Shown in pieces: positions 45,986 through 57,263 of a DNA stretch of 64,000 nt. A model generated the notes under the pieces. The model was not told where the DNA came from. It searched no databases and saw nothing but the letters and a program-made list of their open reading frames with translations. Positions within the stretch are counted from its first letter, which is position 1; the number at the start of each line of letters is the position of its first letter. This stretch comes from Cephalotus follicularis (taxonomy: Eukaryota; Streptophyta; Magnoliopsida; Oxalidales; Cephalotaceae), in assembly GCA_001972305.1 (NCBI GenBank), contig BDDD01000877.1:1-64000 (forward strand). The letters are read 5' to 3'. Made by a program: the position numbers and the translations under genes.

Positions 45986-48543
45986 AGCTTCGAAAATCCC
46001 TTGATGAATCTTCGATAATAGCCAGCCAATCCCAGGAAACTATGAACCTCCGTAACGTTCCTCGGTTGGGGCCAATCAACAATGCTCTCAATCTTCGAAG
46101 GATCCACTGACAATCCTTCACTCGACACAATGTGACCTAGGAACGTCACATGATCCAGCTAAAATTCGCACTTGCTGAATTTGGCGTATAACTGTTCCTT
46201 TCGCTGTGTCTGCAATACAATCCGCAAATGCTGCATGTGTTCCTCAATGTTCTTTAAATAGATCAGGATGTCATCTAAGAATATAACGACAAACTGGTCC
46301 AGGTAAGGTTGGAACACTTTGTTCATCAGACACATAAAGGTTACAGGTGCATTTGTCAAACCAAACGGCAATATCAGAAATTCGTAGTGCCCATATCTGG
46401 TTCGAAATGCGGTTTTCTCCACATTTTCTTCTCGGATCCTCAACTGATGATAACCTATTCTTAGGTCAAGTTTGGAGAATACAGTTGAGCCTTGCAATTG
46501 ATCAAACAACTCCTCAATATGCGGTAGAGGATACTTGTTCTTCACAGTCACATGATTTAGCAGCCTATAGTCGATGCATAGCCGCATCGATCCATCCTTC
46601 TTATTTACAAACAGAACCGGTGCTCCCCACGGTGATACACTTGGTCTGATAAAGCCCTTGTCAAGATAGTCTTGCAATTGAACTTTCAACTCTTTCAATT
46701 CGGCAAGAGCCATTCGGTATGGTGCTCTGGATATAGGAGCAGTTCCAGGTAACAACTCAATACTGAACTCTATGTCTCTCTCTGGTGGCAACGAAGTGAG
46801 TTCATCTGGAAACACATCAAGAAAATCACATACAATAGGCACTTGTTCAATACTGGGCGTACCTTTCATATGATCAATCACATACACCAAATAGCCCTCA
46901 CATCCTTGCTTGAGATATTTATGTGCTCGAGTATAGGAAATAATCGGAGCAGTAACATTTTTCTCTCCGATAAACTTGCACTCTGTCCCATCTTGCAGAT
47001 AAAATGTCATCATCGTGTTGTAGCAATCAACACAAGCATGATGAGCATACAGCCAGTCCATCCCCAAGATTAGATCAAAATCTCGGATAGGTAACACTAT
47101 CAGGTCAGTAGATAATTCAATCCCAGCTACCACGATCTCACAATCTCTCATAATAGTGCCGGATAGAAGATAAGTACCCGCAGGAGTACTCACCTCCAAA
47201 ACATATGGTAGTGTAGAAGTAATACCATGCAAATTGCGAGCAAATTCAGATGCAATGAATGAATGCGTCGCACCAGGGTCAATCAATACATGAGCTAATA
47301 TCCCCGATATGTAAATAGTACCTCCCACAACAGTAGTGGATTCCAGCACATCATCTTTAGATAAGGTGTAGACCCTACCTTTCACAATCCCCTTTCCGGT
47401 GTCTCTCCCCGGTTGAGCCGCCGTGACACTACCACTAGCACCAGCACTTCCTTGTTGGCCGCGTGTATGATCCCTCATCATCGGGCAACTACTCATCAAA
47501 TGATCCTGTGAACCACACCTCAAGCATTTCCCCATCTTCTTCCAACATTCTGTCTCATCGTGATTCGGGCGACCACAAAACGTACATCCACCTGCATTCT
47601 GTTGACTGTTTCGGCCAGGTGTCCTTGATCGTGTGCGTCGAGAACCTCCTTGACCTCGATTGTCAGATCTGGTTGACTTAGCAGGATTATTGCTTCCTTA
47701 CCCCTGTGACTGTATGGCCCTCGATTGATTAGTGCGAGTCTGTTCTGCCCTTCTCTCATTCGCATCAGCTTCAAGAATCATCGCTCTCTCAGCAACATCA
47801 ACAAAAGTGGTCAGCTGCAACAACAACAATTTAGACCTGATGTCTGGTCGAAGGCCTTTCAGGAACCTTCAAATCATTTTGGATTCACCCTCCACAAGGT
47901 AAGGTGTGTGCCTTGCCAGCTCCACATATCTGGTCTGGTACTGAGCTACCGTCATATCTCCTTGACGTAACTCCATCAACTCTGTCTCCCATCGATCACG
48001 CTCAATCTGTGGCACATAAGCATCAAGAAACTCGGACTGAAATCTGTCCCAAGTCCTGTCAAGTCCACAGGCTTCCCATTTTGCTTCAGTTCTTTCCCAC
48101 CAGTAAGTAGCCTCGCCCCATAGGCGGTACATAGCAAAACTGAGTTTCTGATCATCGGTACATTCTAGGGCAGCAAATATCTTCTCTAGATCTCTAATCC
48201 ACTGCTCGGCCGCAGTAGCATTCAGTTCACCATTGAAAGTCGGAGGATTCTGTCGTATGAACCGCTCCAAATCCCTGCCAAAACCACCAGCATGACAAGC
48301 ATCGGGTGCCTACTGATATGCCCGGTTAGCCTCGTACATTTGCCGAATTTGTTCCATGTTCGCTGCATTTTCTTGCATCTGCTGCCGGAAAAGATCAGCC
48401 AGGTGGTCAAAATTACTCCTCTCGTCATGCGCTGGTGGAACATTCACTCCTTCTTTCATTGGCGGAACATTTTCAGGTACTGGCGGAGCATTAATCCCCT
48501 CATCGGCTCTACGCCTTCCAATTCTTCCTCTTCGGAGATCCAT
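45986..48543 (-). pseudogene. Gypsy gag-protease-RT (element G), broken
   Basis: One frame from the ATG at 48543 holds gag (WIRDLEKIFAALECTDDQKL, ELRQGDMTVAQYQTRYVELA), two zinc knuckles ([14 protein letters not shown] and [14 protein letters not shown]), aspartic protease ([13 protein letters not shown]) and RT ([40 protein letters not shown], catalytic FLDDIL). In-frame stops lie at 48310-48312, 47869-47871, near 47700 and at 46159-46161. RT ends at [12 protein letters not shown] and is then joined directly to integrase-side coding. By comparison with H about 560 bp, the end of RT and all of RNase H, are missing. Confidence 0.92.
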
Positions 48544-48633
48544 TCAGTTTCCTATACGGAATGACATAATTATTAGGAAACAATTCACTTAATTTTCCGA
48601 GAAACTTATCCCAGCTTAGCATATATGGAATAT

Positions 48634-48645
48634 GCTCTGATACCA
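48634..48645 (-). other. Primer binding site of G
   Basis: The minus strand reads TGGTATCAGAGC, an exact match to the initiator methionine tRNA site, three bases from the 5' LTR. Confidence 0.95.
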
Positions 48646-49085
48646 TGCTGTCACACCCCGTTATTCAAATTCCATAATAGACAAGCATATAAGGTGATAT
48701 CAGAAATAAGCATAAATAATATTCCAGCATTCCAATTAACAATTCATAAATAAATTTGCGGAAGCATTCGATAAGCCGGAATATAAATACAAGTCACCCG
48801 CACGCATCCCATACTACGTGCAGGCATAATCCAATAGTTATCCTTAAAAAAGGAAAATACAACAGTACGGGATGTGATCCGTTCGATACATTACAATACA
48901 TCATAAAGGAGATAACAGCCTTAAGATGAAATAATAGAAGCTCTCCAAGCTTCAGCAGCGAACTCCGATCGTCTTCGCTTAATCTGGAATTGTAGGGGTT
49001 AGCCGTTGTCCTCACTTGGCTAAGCACGAAGATAAAGCATGTAGATGAATCTATAAATGTAAATATGCATGACAGATAATGAAAT

Positions 49086-49122
<37 letters not shown>

Positions 49123-49854
49123 CAATAGGTACGCAATCATGCCAAGTGGCCATAAAAAATCCATATGCAAGAATACCGCACAAGGGTACAATCAATTCAT
49201 ACAGTGGTTTGGGTGTCACATGTCGCTACCTCCTAGCTCCGACTGCGTACCACCTATCCATCACTCTACACTCCGAGATGATAGATAAGGTAACATTTAC
49301 TACCGACATTGGCAGGTAGTTTAACAATTAATATCTACAATGCAGACAAGTTTGGGGGGATACTCTGGCCAACTTCTGGCACCCAAGATCACCTCCGTAG
49401 TCAGTGACATCGTCCATCACTCGACTAACGGTAATAAGCATAGACACTCAATTCAATCAATTCAGATCAATAATAATATCACATATATGTGTAATATGCA
49501 ATATCAAAGTTGTTTTCTTTCGAAACATACAACAATTCAATTATCGTACTTCTCATAGGAGGAAAACGATATCAATTCAATAGTGGTTCTCAATTGGAGA
49601 ACAAAACAGTAACAGTGCCTCTATTAAGAGGAAAATAACAGTTGGTATGATAATAAGATTTTCTATTAGAAAACCATTTACAAATCATTGTTTATGCTTT
49701 AAGCATTAGGTTGGTAAAATTCTTCAATATGCATTCAAAACAGTAGAAATTTTACCCAATAACAGTAATAGTAGTTACAATATAACATATCAGGGATATT
49801 TGCAACCACAAACAGTTCAATCGATCAGTTTAAAATTTCTACACCTACTGTTCT

Positions 49855-49991
49855 AAAGCGTCGACAGTTGCCTGGTAAGCGTCGATGGTCAATGGCTAGG
49901 CATCAACACTAACGCTTCGGCGTCGACATTCTAAGCCTTAACTATGCTATTTTTGTACCAAAGCGTCGACTGTCACGTGTAAGCGTCGACG
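49855..49991. repeat. GTCGAC array in 5' LTR of G, distal
   Basis: It matches 43025-43145 of the 3' LTR but has an added unit, GGCATCAACACTAACGCTTC, between the second and third cores. Array length therefore differs between the two LTRs of one element. Confidence 0.9.
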
Positions 49992-51089
49992 CTTCTGGGT
50001 TTCATGCGAATTCCAGGAGCAGTTTCAAAAAAGGGGATGCACAATTCAATCTAAACTCAATCCAATTCGACATGCAATCAAGCATCAACCATCATAACAT
50101 ATTATACCTGTTATATGTTCAAAAACATGTCAAGATCCCCTACCTCAATAGCTTATTCCAAGATCAATTTGGAATTGATCTTTCACTTTGAGTTATCCAA
50201 GCTTTTCACCAACAAAGCTTCCAAATCCAGCAAGATTACTCTATATATCATGCATGCATGTAGGTTTAGTCATTGACCAGTAGGTTAGTTAATTATCAGC
50301 TACAATTACTACTTCAACAGTAGCCTATTATCAATTCCTTAAGTCTTATCTTCCATTCTACCACTTTTACTTTGAACTCTATGTCAAGTATCTTCCAATT
50401 TCGGATTCATTGAACTTAACTTGTTGACAGAAGGTATATATATATATCAGTAAGTTTATGACAACTAACAACAATCCGAATTAGAGGTCATAATCTCCAC
50501 TAAGCTTCATGTCCATAATTCTTACTCCTTTTTATCACCATTTCAAATTCAATTCAAAAGATTGTTATCCTTAACCATTTATCAGGAGATATTGAACATC
50601 CACCTAGATAAACTATCATCACATTAACAGTGAGTTCGAATGGGAACTTACCAGGAGAAGTCCAAAGCTTCCAAGTCCCCTTTGCACTCTAAGCTTTAAA
50701 TTCCCACTTTGAGCTCACCAAATCTTCAAATGCAAGCTCCAATAACCTTTAGCAAGCTCTCTCTTCACTTAGTGTTTTCTAACACTCATCTCTCAAATCA
50801 ACAGTTGATATAAAGTCTTTAGGAATCTTTAAACTCGCCAGAATCCTTAACTCCTCCTTCTCTCATTTCTTCTCTCTCTCACGTGCATCTCTCTTTTCAT
50901 TGTTTTTCCCTTAATTGAAGATTGTGCAGGTGGAGGAAGGCATGCAAGGCCTTAATTCTGGGGTTAACAACAGCTGTCAAGGTCCCTTTTGCATGGCCAA
51001 CACGTCTATGGACGCATGCCCCTGTCCCCATCATGTCAGCTCTGCCTTTCCTTCCAACTGACACCTATTTTTGTGCCAGAACATGACTA

Positions 51090-51232
51090 AAGCGTCGACG
51101 GTTAACCTTGGGCGTCGGCGGTTATACCCCTCTAAGTGTCAATGCTGGGCGTTTAAAGGTCGATGGTTGGCGCCTTCGTATTGTGCACGTGTCCGGATTA
51201 AGCGTCGACGGTGTGTATCTAGGCGTCGGCGA
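51090..51232. repeat. GTCGAC array in 5' LTR of G, proximal
   Basis: The same units as at 44253-44389, with small base differences (GCGTCGACGG here against GCGTCGAAGG there, and GGCGTCGGCGGTTATAC here). Confidence 0.85.
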
Positions 51233-51383
51233 TTTAATAACAAAATTCAATTCTTTAATTTTCCATTTAAGATTCTATTCCAATTTCATCCATTAAGAAA
51301 AGTAATCCCACATAACATCTCAAAAGGTATATTTTATTCATTGTTGGATACGAAATACATGAATTGAAATTGCGGTTATTACA

Positions 51384-51605
51384 CTTGTCCCCTTTATATT
51401 GGGCTTAACTCTGATCCATTATCTCTTGGTATATTCGATCTTGCAGAGGGAGTAGGAACTGTCGAAGGGCAGGTGTGATGAGCGAAACGGGCAGCTTCAC
51501 ACCTTTGAACTCTGCTGATGCCTTTGCTGCAACGAGAAAAAGGGTGGAAGCTAGAGCTTTTACGTCTTTTAAATAGGTTCCTTCCTCTATTGGGTTGCCC
51601 ATAAA
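51384..51605. other. Host DNA of the mobile-domain locus, right of G
   Basis: It begins with the second CTTGT of G and continues the interrupted locus to the start of LTR K. On the minus strand 51605-51405 is open and reads SAEFKGVKLPVSLITPALRQ; on the plus strand no clear mobile-domain continuation is seen. I do not recognise the minus frame, and it could be chance. Confidence 0.35.
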
Positions 51606-52872
51606 TGTAACAACCCTAAATTCCCTTGTATTTATTTTAGCATTATCATTCATGATTACATTATATTATTGACTGCATTGAAATAAAATGATGAGTGGAT
51701 TGGGGTATTTATGTCCGTTACTGGTATTGATTGATTATTTTATTGCATTGGGGGATTATTGCATGGAGTATCTGGAGTGAGACCCCTAAGTGGTATAATC
51801 ACTTACTATTTCTCAAGTGGGAGGCCAAATTTTACTAATAAACTACCNNTGTCTCTCCCTTAATCTCAAACTTCTCCCTCTCTCGCTACATAACTCCCAT
51901 TCTCCTCTTTCTCTCAACCACACTTGTCTTTCTCAAACACAATACCAACATAGACAAACAACCTCATCTCCTCTCCTCTCTATGTCGATTCAACTCAATA
52001 ATATTGAAGAGAAGATTGATTCATCTTCTTACATCCAGAACAAGAATCAAAGCTTGTAATTGGTTGAGGAGTCCTTGGACTTGAGTCCAATCTCTAATTT
52101 CTGATAGATTTCCTCCATTAAAGCTTCTAATTGATAGGTAGAGTTTCTCTACCTAATAGGCATCTTATAATGCATATGTAAATTGATTATATTGATTGAT
52201 TGTGAGTTGAATTGATTGAAATTGAAGAATTGATTGAAAATGGATTTCCCTTCTTAGATCTAGTGACCTTCTTACAGTCCAAATGATTTTATATCATGAT
52301 ATGTCATCCCTAGACATGTCTAGATTGTTTTCCTAAGTTTCATTTCAAATGGATTTGAAAAAGAGTGTGAAAATGAAGAGTTATCCTGCTCCAGAGCTTT
52401 CACAAAACTGAAGAAAACTATAGTAATTCTCACTACAATTGACTGTTAGTTTTTACATTGTACTGGCACCTGGTAGTGGATTACCAGTCAAGCGCTAGGT
52501 TTTGCACTGCAATCGACTGCAGTTTCTTGTTCTGCAAAAACTGTAGTTTTGTCCCAAAGGTCTGGTTTTGCGAGTTTTCTCAAACGGTTTTCAACAGGAA
52601 TTTTCTGAGGCTCAAATGCCAATCTTATAAACATGTTTTTATCAACCTTTAACATCCTTTTCAAAGGATTCAATCAAATGGTTTCAATGGATTAAAGTTT
52701 AACGTTTTACGAAGGTTTTCTCCGAAATAGCGCATTTGAGGCTTTTCAATTATTTTCTCAAATGACATTCTAAGGGAGCCTTCAAAGGCCCAAATGTATT
52801 TTCTTTTTAACATGTTTTACCTTGTCTACTAAAGGATTTGAACAAATGATTGAACAAATGTATTTTCTTCCT
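51606..52872 (+). repeat. Element K: partial Gypsy LTR
   Basis: It starts TGTAACAACCCTAAATTCCC after ATAAA, a possible target duplication with no partner. Its later part matches D and F in inverted orientation, for example around GATATGTCATCCCTAGACAT (52300). The array position holds only weak cores (ATTGAC 52438, GTCAAG 52487, ATCGAC 52512). It is cut by element J near 52873. Two undetermined bases lie at 51848-51849. Confidence 0.7.
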
Positions 52873-54680
52873 TCTTCACAAACAAGACCGGTGCTCCCCA
52901 TGGGGATACACTGGGTCTGATTAAACCTTTATCCAACAACTCCTGTAGTTGTACTTTCAATTCCTTTAACTCAGGAGGGGCCATCCGGTAAGGGGCTGTC
53001 GATACTGGAGCTATTCCTAGTAGGAGATCTATAGCAAACTCCACGTCTCTCTCAGGAGGTAAGGATGTCAGCTCTTCCGGAAACACGTCCGGGTATTCAC
53101 AAACCACAGGAACATCCTCCAACTTTGGTGTCCATTTACTATCACCTGTAACATGTGCCAGGTAAACAGTACAACCCTGTCTGAAGAGTTTGTTAGCCTG
53201 AGTAGCAGATATCATAGAAACTGGCTGATGCTCTAACGTCCCGATGAACTGGAACGGAGACTGTCCTGGAAAATGGAAGGTTACAACCTTCCTATTACAA
53301 TCTACATATGAATAATGTTCTGACAGCCAATCCATACCAAAAATCATATCAAGTTCTCCCATCGGCAGTACTATAAGGTATGCCGGAAGAACATGTCCAC
53401 AAATCTCGATGGCACAAGATCTACACACCCACCGGGAGGTAACCAACTTTCCTACCGGTGTGTTGACCTCTATCATAAAAGGTAAGGGATCGGGTTCCAC
53501 ATTCATACGACTTATAAAATGAGAAGCAACATATGAATGGGACGAGCTTGGATCAATCAAAGTCTATGCCAAAAGCTAAGATACATAAACCATACCTCCA
53601 ATCACTGAGGGTGATCCAGCTGCAGCACGCCGATCCATAGCATAAACTCTTCCTTGTACCGTAGGTGCAGATCCCATCGGCTGTTTGCCACAGTCTCCAC
53701 GTGAACTGGTACTAGGGTGGTTTTGCTGGAAGCTTGCTTATGATCGGTTTGAACCTTGTCCTGCTTGACCTCCTGTGTTGAACTGATTCTGTGGACACTG
53801 AGTATATATATGATCTTGAGCTCCACAAGTCCAATACTTACCATCTTTCCACTAGTCATCCTCAGAAGCATGGTTGGTACGACCACAATGCATACAGGGT
53901 TCAACAGACCCTTGTTCATCATCGACAGGTTTCGAAGAACCTTTTTACGAAGCTGTCCTTCGCTGACGCCTCCATCGTGCATCACGACCGGGTCTTCTCT
54001 GTTGTGAACCACAAGATTGTCTTCCCAACCTCGAAGGTCCTGCGGGGCTACCAATACTGTGGGGAGATTCTCCCTGCCTTGGACTGTTGTGATATCCCGA
54101 CCTTCAGGATTTATTGCTACATCCAGAACTCCTCCCTGACTGATCACCAAGAGGGTCAGGTCTCCGTTGGCCTGTATGGATTTCCAAGTTCTGAAACCGT
54201 TGTGCCAAGGCTTCAACTTCACGTGCCCTGTTAGACAACTCAAAGAAGGATCGTAGGTGTAGGGGCACTAACTTCTCTTGGATATCATGTCATAGTCCAC
54301 CAAGGAACTTCTTAGCCTTCCTTGACTCAGTATTCACTAGGTATGGAGCTATCCTTGATAACTCGATGAACTTGGCCTCATACTGGGCCACAGTCATATC
54401 TCCCTATGTCAGGCCTAGAAATTCAGCTTCTTTCTTGTCAATTTCCACCTCAGGATAGAATCGGTCATTGAACTCTGATTTAAAGGTATCCCAAGAAAAT
54501 TTCATTCCAGATATCTCACACTGGGATTCAGTCATCTTCCACCAGTGTTCTGCTTTACCTTGTAACATGTAAGTTGCAAACACAACCTTCTGAGAGTTGG
54601 AGCAACCCATAACTCGGAAGATCTTGTCCAATTGCATTATCCATCTCTCCACCGAAATACAATCAGGATCTTCGGTGAAG
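52873..54680 (-). pseudogene. Gypsy gag-protease-RT start (element J), broken
   Basis: J is close kin of H on the opposite strand. Minus-strand pieces are gag (ISVERWIMQLDKIFRVMGCS, FKSEFNDRFYPEVEIDKKEA), a zinc knuckle (CMHCGRTNHASED), protease ([31 protein letters not shown]), and the start of RT ([28 protein letters not shown]). It begins in mid-gag at the H junction (54680) and ends in mid-RT at the K junction (52873), so both ends are rearrangement breakpoints. Frame changes and stops are present. A long open stretch at 53602-54243 is an alternative frame of this gag. Confidence 0.88.
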
Positions 54681-55502
54681 CCTGCATTTGCTGAAGAGAG
54701 TCTAGGAATTTCTGGACTCTTCCTCTCGTAATTATTTAAGGCAGATGGTAGCCTTGGGACATGCTTTAGCCATTTTATCTTGCACAGTGCTTCTAGAGAA
54801 ATAGGGAGAGTGAGAGAGTGAGAGGTAGAAGACAAATGGGTGCAGTCCAAGTAAGCCAAATGTCCTCTGCATTCCATCCCTATAAATACCCATTCCCTGG
54901 GGGCAAGAATGGTGCAAGGAAAGAGATTTGGCAAGAAGCGTAGCAGTCCCCAGCTTTAAGGAAAGCCAGAAGTTGCGAGGAAGCATCTCCGTTTTCAACC
55001 TTACTCCAGGTACGTTGCTCCATATCAGCATGTTTGTGTGTGTGTTTTGCTGTGCATTGCTGGATGTATTCATTCTCTATATGTTTGTTATGTGTGTTTA
55101 CCAGTTGCTGTGTCTGGGGTGAATGTTGTAGGTGTTTATAGTGTGTTGTTACAAGTGTTAGTAATGCCAATGGAAATTATGAGCAGTGGCCACCTTAACA
55201 CGTGTCCATCACGTGAGCATCATTTCTTCTTCTTCATTGTGCGTCTCATTGTGCTTATACTGTTTCTATCAAAACGACGCCATTAGCAGAGATGGGCAGT
55301 GGAGTTGAGCTTTCTTGGCCTTGTGTCTGGGCATGGTGACGTGTCGAGATACTTGCCGCTGGACGACTAGGCTCCCTATGCCACTAGCTTCACCCAATCT
55401 CGAGCTCATTGTACGTCATATACCATCCTGGGCGTTTACTGAGCTACCCTAGCACCAAAAATGACGCGATACCAAGCTGCCAGGGATGAAGCATGGTTAC
55501 CG

Positions 55503-55601
55503 GGCTGAGCGTGCGAGCTGTCCGGGCTGAGCGTGCTAGCTGTCGGGCTGAGCATACGAGCTGCTGGGGCTAAGCGCAAATGCCCGGGGTTGAGCGGATG
55601 G
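55503..55601. repeat. 22-bp array in 5' LTR of H
   Basis: About three full and two partial units of GGCTGAGCGTGCGAGCTGTC type span 99 bp. The 3' LTR has 165 bp of the same array, a difference of exactly three 22-bp units. Confidence 0.88.
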
Positions 55602-56349
55602 ACATCCAGGGGAGAAGGTGTCGTGCTGCGACGCCATGCCGAGCTTCCCTGTTGTGTCGTAGTGCCGGGAAGATGTGCCAGGGAAGATGAGCCGGGGGAG
55701 ATGTGAGCCTGGGTTGTCAAAACCAGAAGGGTTATACCAGGGAAGCCACACCCGTGGTTCCAATGTCGTGGAGTCGCCCATGACCTTCCCCTGTCATGCA
55801 AGCTTCTGGTGATTCCCTTCCATGCAACCCAGGGACGCTCCCAAGTTGTGCGCCATAGCTGCCATCCACCTGGGCCTCCCATACCGTGAGCCGAGCAAGC
55901 CTCTTATGAATGCAATGCCCCCCCTGGTAGAGTTTCCCAGGTGTGCGCCACGAAGAAGATGATATATTATGCGAAGGTACATGTCCCTGCATGCGCTTAT
56001 GAATAAAAGAATGGTATAAGTACATGCAGGCGTCCCCGGCACATGAAATGCAAAGGATGCTTACTTTGCTTGCGCCATACATACATCCCCCAGCCTGCTG
56101 TGTTCCAAACATAGCTCTATATGTCTCATGCACGCGTATGTTAATTTGTACTCGAATAAGCATGAAAGGGTAAATGTTAATATACATGTGCCATGCACAC
56201 TCGAGGTGAACCTTGTGCATGGGAAAGGTGAGCCTTGGTCTGCCTTAAGAAATGGCTTAAAGAAGCCAAAGAAAAGAAAGGGAAATAAGCCATTGAAGGA
56301 AATAGAATTATGAAATAAAAGGAAAAAGGAAAAGATTTAGATAAAGGAC

Positions 56350-56590
56350 CCCAGGCAGGTGAGCCCAACTGGGGAGAATTCCGCCGAGCAGGTGAACCTA
56401 AGGGGTGAATTCCGTGAGGCAGGTGATCCTCGGGCGAACTGCCAATGGTGAACCTAAAGGTGAATTTCGCCAAAGCTGGTGATCCAAAGGGTGAACCGCA
56501 GAGCAGGTGAGCAAAGGGTGAATTCCGCTCAGCAGGTGAACCTGGAGGAGAATTCCACGGGCTGGTGAACCTAAAGGTGAACCATGTATA
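56350..56590. repeat. GGTGAAYCT repeat in 5' LTR of H
   Basis: Degenerate units of about 30-36 bp of the type GCAGGTGAACCTAAAGGTGA followed by ATTCCGC recur seven or more times. It gives a long proline-rich open frame on the minus strand that looks like a product of the repeat. Confidence 0.75.
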
Positions 56591-57159
56591 CCGACCAGAC
56601 CATAGGATGACTGGACTAGACTCCTCTGTGATATAATTGCTATGTATGGTTTGAGTAGAGCAGTCCGAGAACAAAGGATAATGATGATTATGCTATGGAT
56701 TATGATCTACATTCATGTAGGCCTGCATATTTATTATTATATTTGTTTCTCTTGTGCTTGTATTGTTTGTTCCTTTGGTATGTGCCCGTATATGGGGTGA
56801 CCTACACAACCCTCAGGGTTGCAGACCCATTCCTTGAATGGGCCAGGTACAGGTACAGGTAGTGGAGGCACGTCGCAGCAGTGCTAAAGACAAAAGATTT
56901 TTGAGTAAGTTCCTCCTCGACAGTACGCTTCCATGGACAAAGTTACAGGAAAATAAGTTGAGTATTTATTTTATTATGGTTTGTAGCTGTGTAATTTATA
57001 TGATTCGAACTGGGTCTGTATATCCACACATTATGTAAAAGTTTATGGTTATGATTTATTTCAAGTTTTAATTTTTATGCTTAATTATAATAATGATTGT
57101 ACGGATTGCCACGTGTCGAGTTGTGGGGCCCATCCCACGGTTCAGGGCGTGACAGCTTT

Positions 57160-57171
57160 TTGTATCAGAGC
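57160..57171 (+). other. Primer binding site of H, one mismatch
   Basis: TTGTATCAGAGC differs from the standard TGGTATCAGAGC at its second base. It lies five bases after the LTR end. Confidence 0.85.
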
Positions 57172-57263
57172 CGTACTATTCTGGATATGCCGGGATAGGA
57201 CCCTTGGCAAGTGGAATTAAATTACATGTGAGGATATTGACCCGTTCTTTTATGTGAACCAGA

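Larger units (their letters stand above)
41822..51383 (-). mobile_element. Element G: near-complete chromoviral Gypsy element
   Basis: Both LTRs (41822-44542 and 48649-51383), primer binding site (48634-48645), polypurine tract (44543-44556) and a perfect CTTGT duplication (41817-41821 and 51384-51388) are present. The internal region encodes gag, protease, RT and integrase with a chromodomain-like end, of Tekay/Del type, but RNase H has been deleted. The two LTRs are very similar along their length, which suggests a fairly young insertion. Confidence 0.95.
48649..51383 (-). repeat. 5' LTR of element G (2735 bp)
   Basis: It has the same ends as the 3' LTR (TGTAATAACCGC and GGTGTGACA). Differences from the 3' LTR are scattered single bases, TA-run lengths (near 49089 and 50435) and a 20-bp length difference within the palindrome array at 49906-49930. 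Confidence 0.95.
54681..57154 (+). repeat. 5' LTR of element H, missing its first part
   Basis: It matches the 3' LTR from 62341 onward and ends CAGGGCGTGACA before the primer binding site. Its first 276 bp, by comparison with 62065-62340, are missing because of the junction with J. It holds a 22-bp array (55503-55601) and a repeat of about 33 bp (56350-56590). No GTCGAC array is seen. Confidence 0.88.

Noticed and set aside
53602-54243. 213-codon minus-strand frame as a separate gene
   Set aside because: It is an alternative frame across the gag and knuckle region of J, and the same alternative frame is open in H at 58180-58725.
55436-56674. Long minus-strand open frames in the H LTR as host genes
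   Set aside because: They follow the 22-bp and 33-bp repeats, recur in the 3' LTR, and have no recognisable domain.
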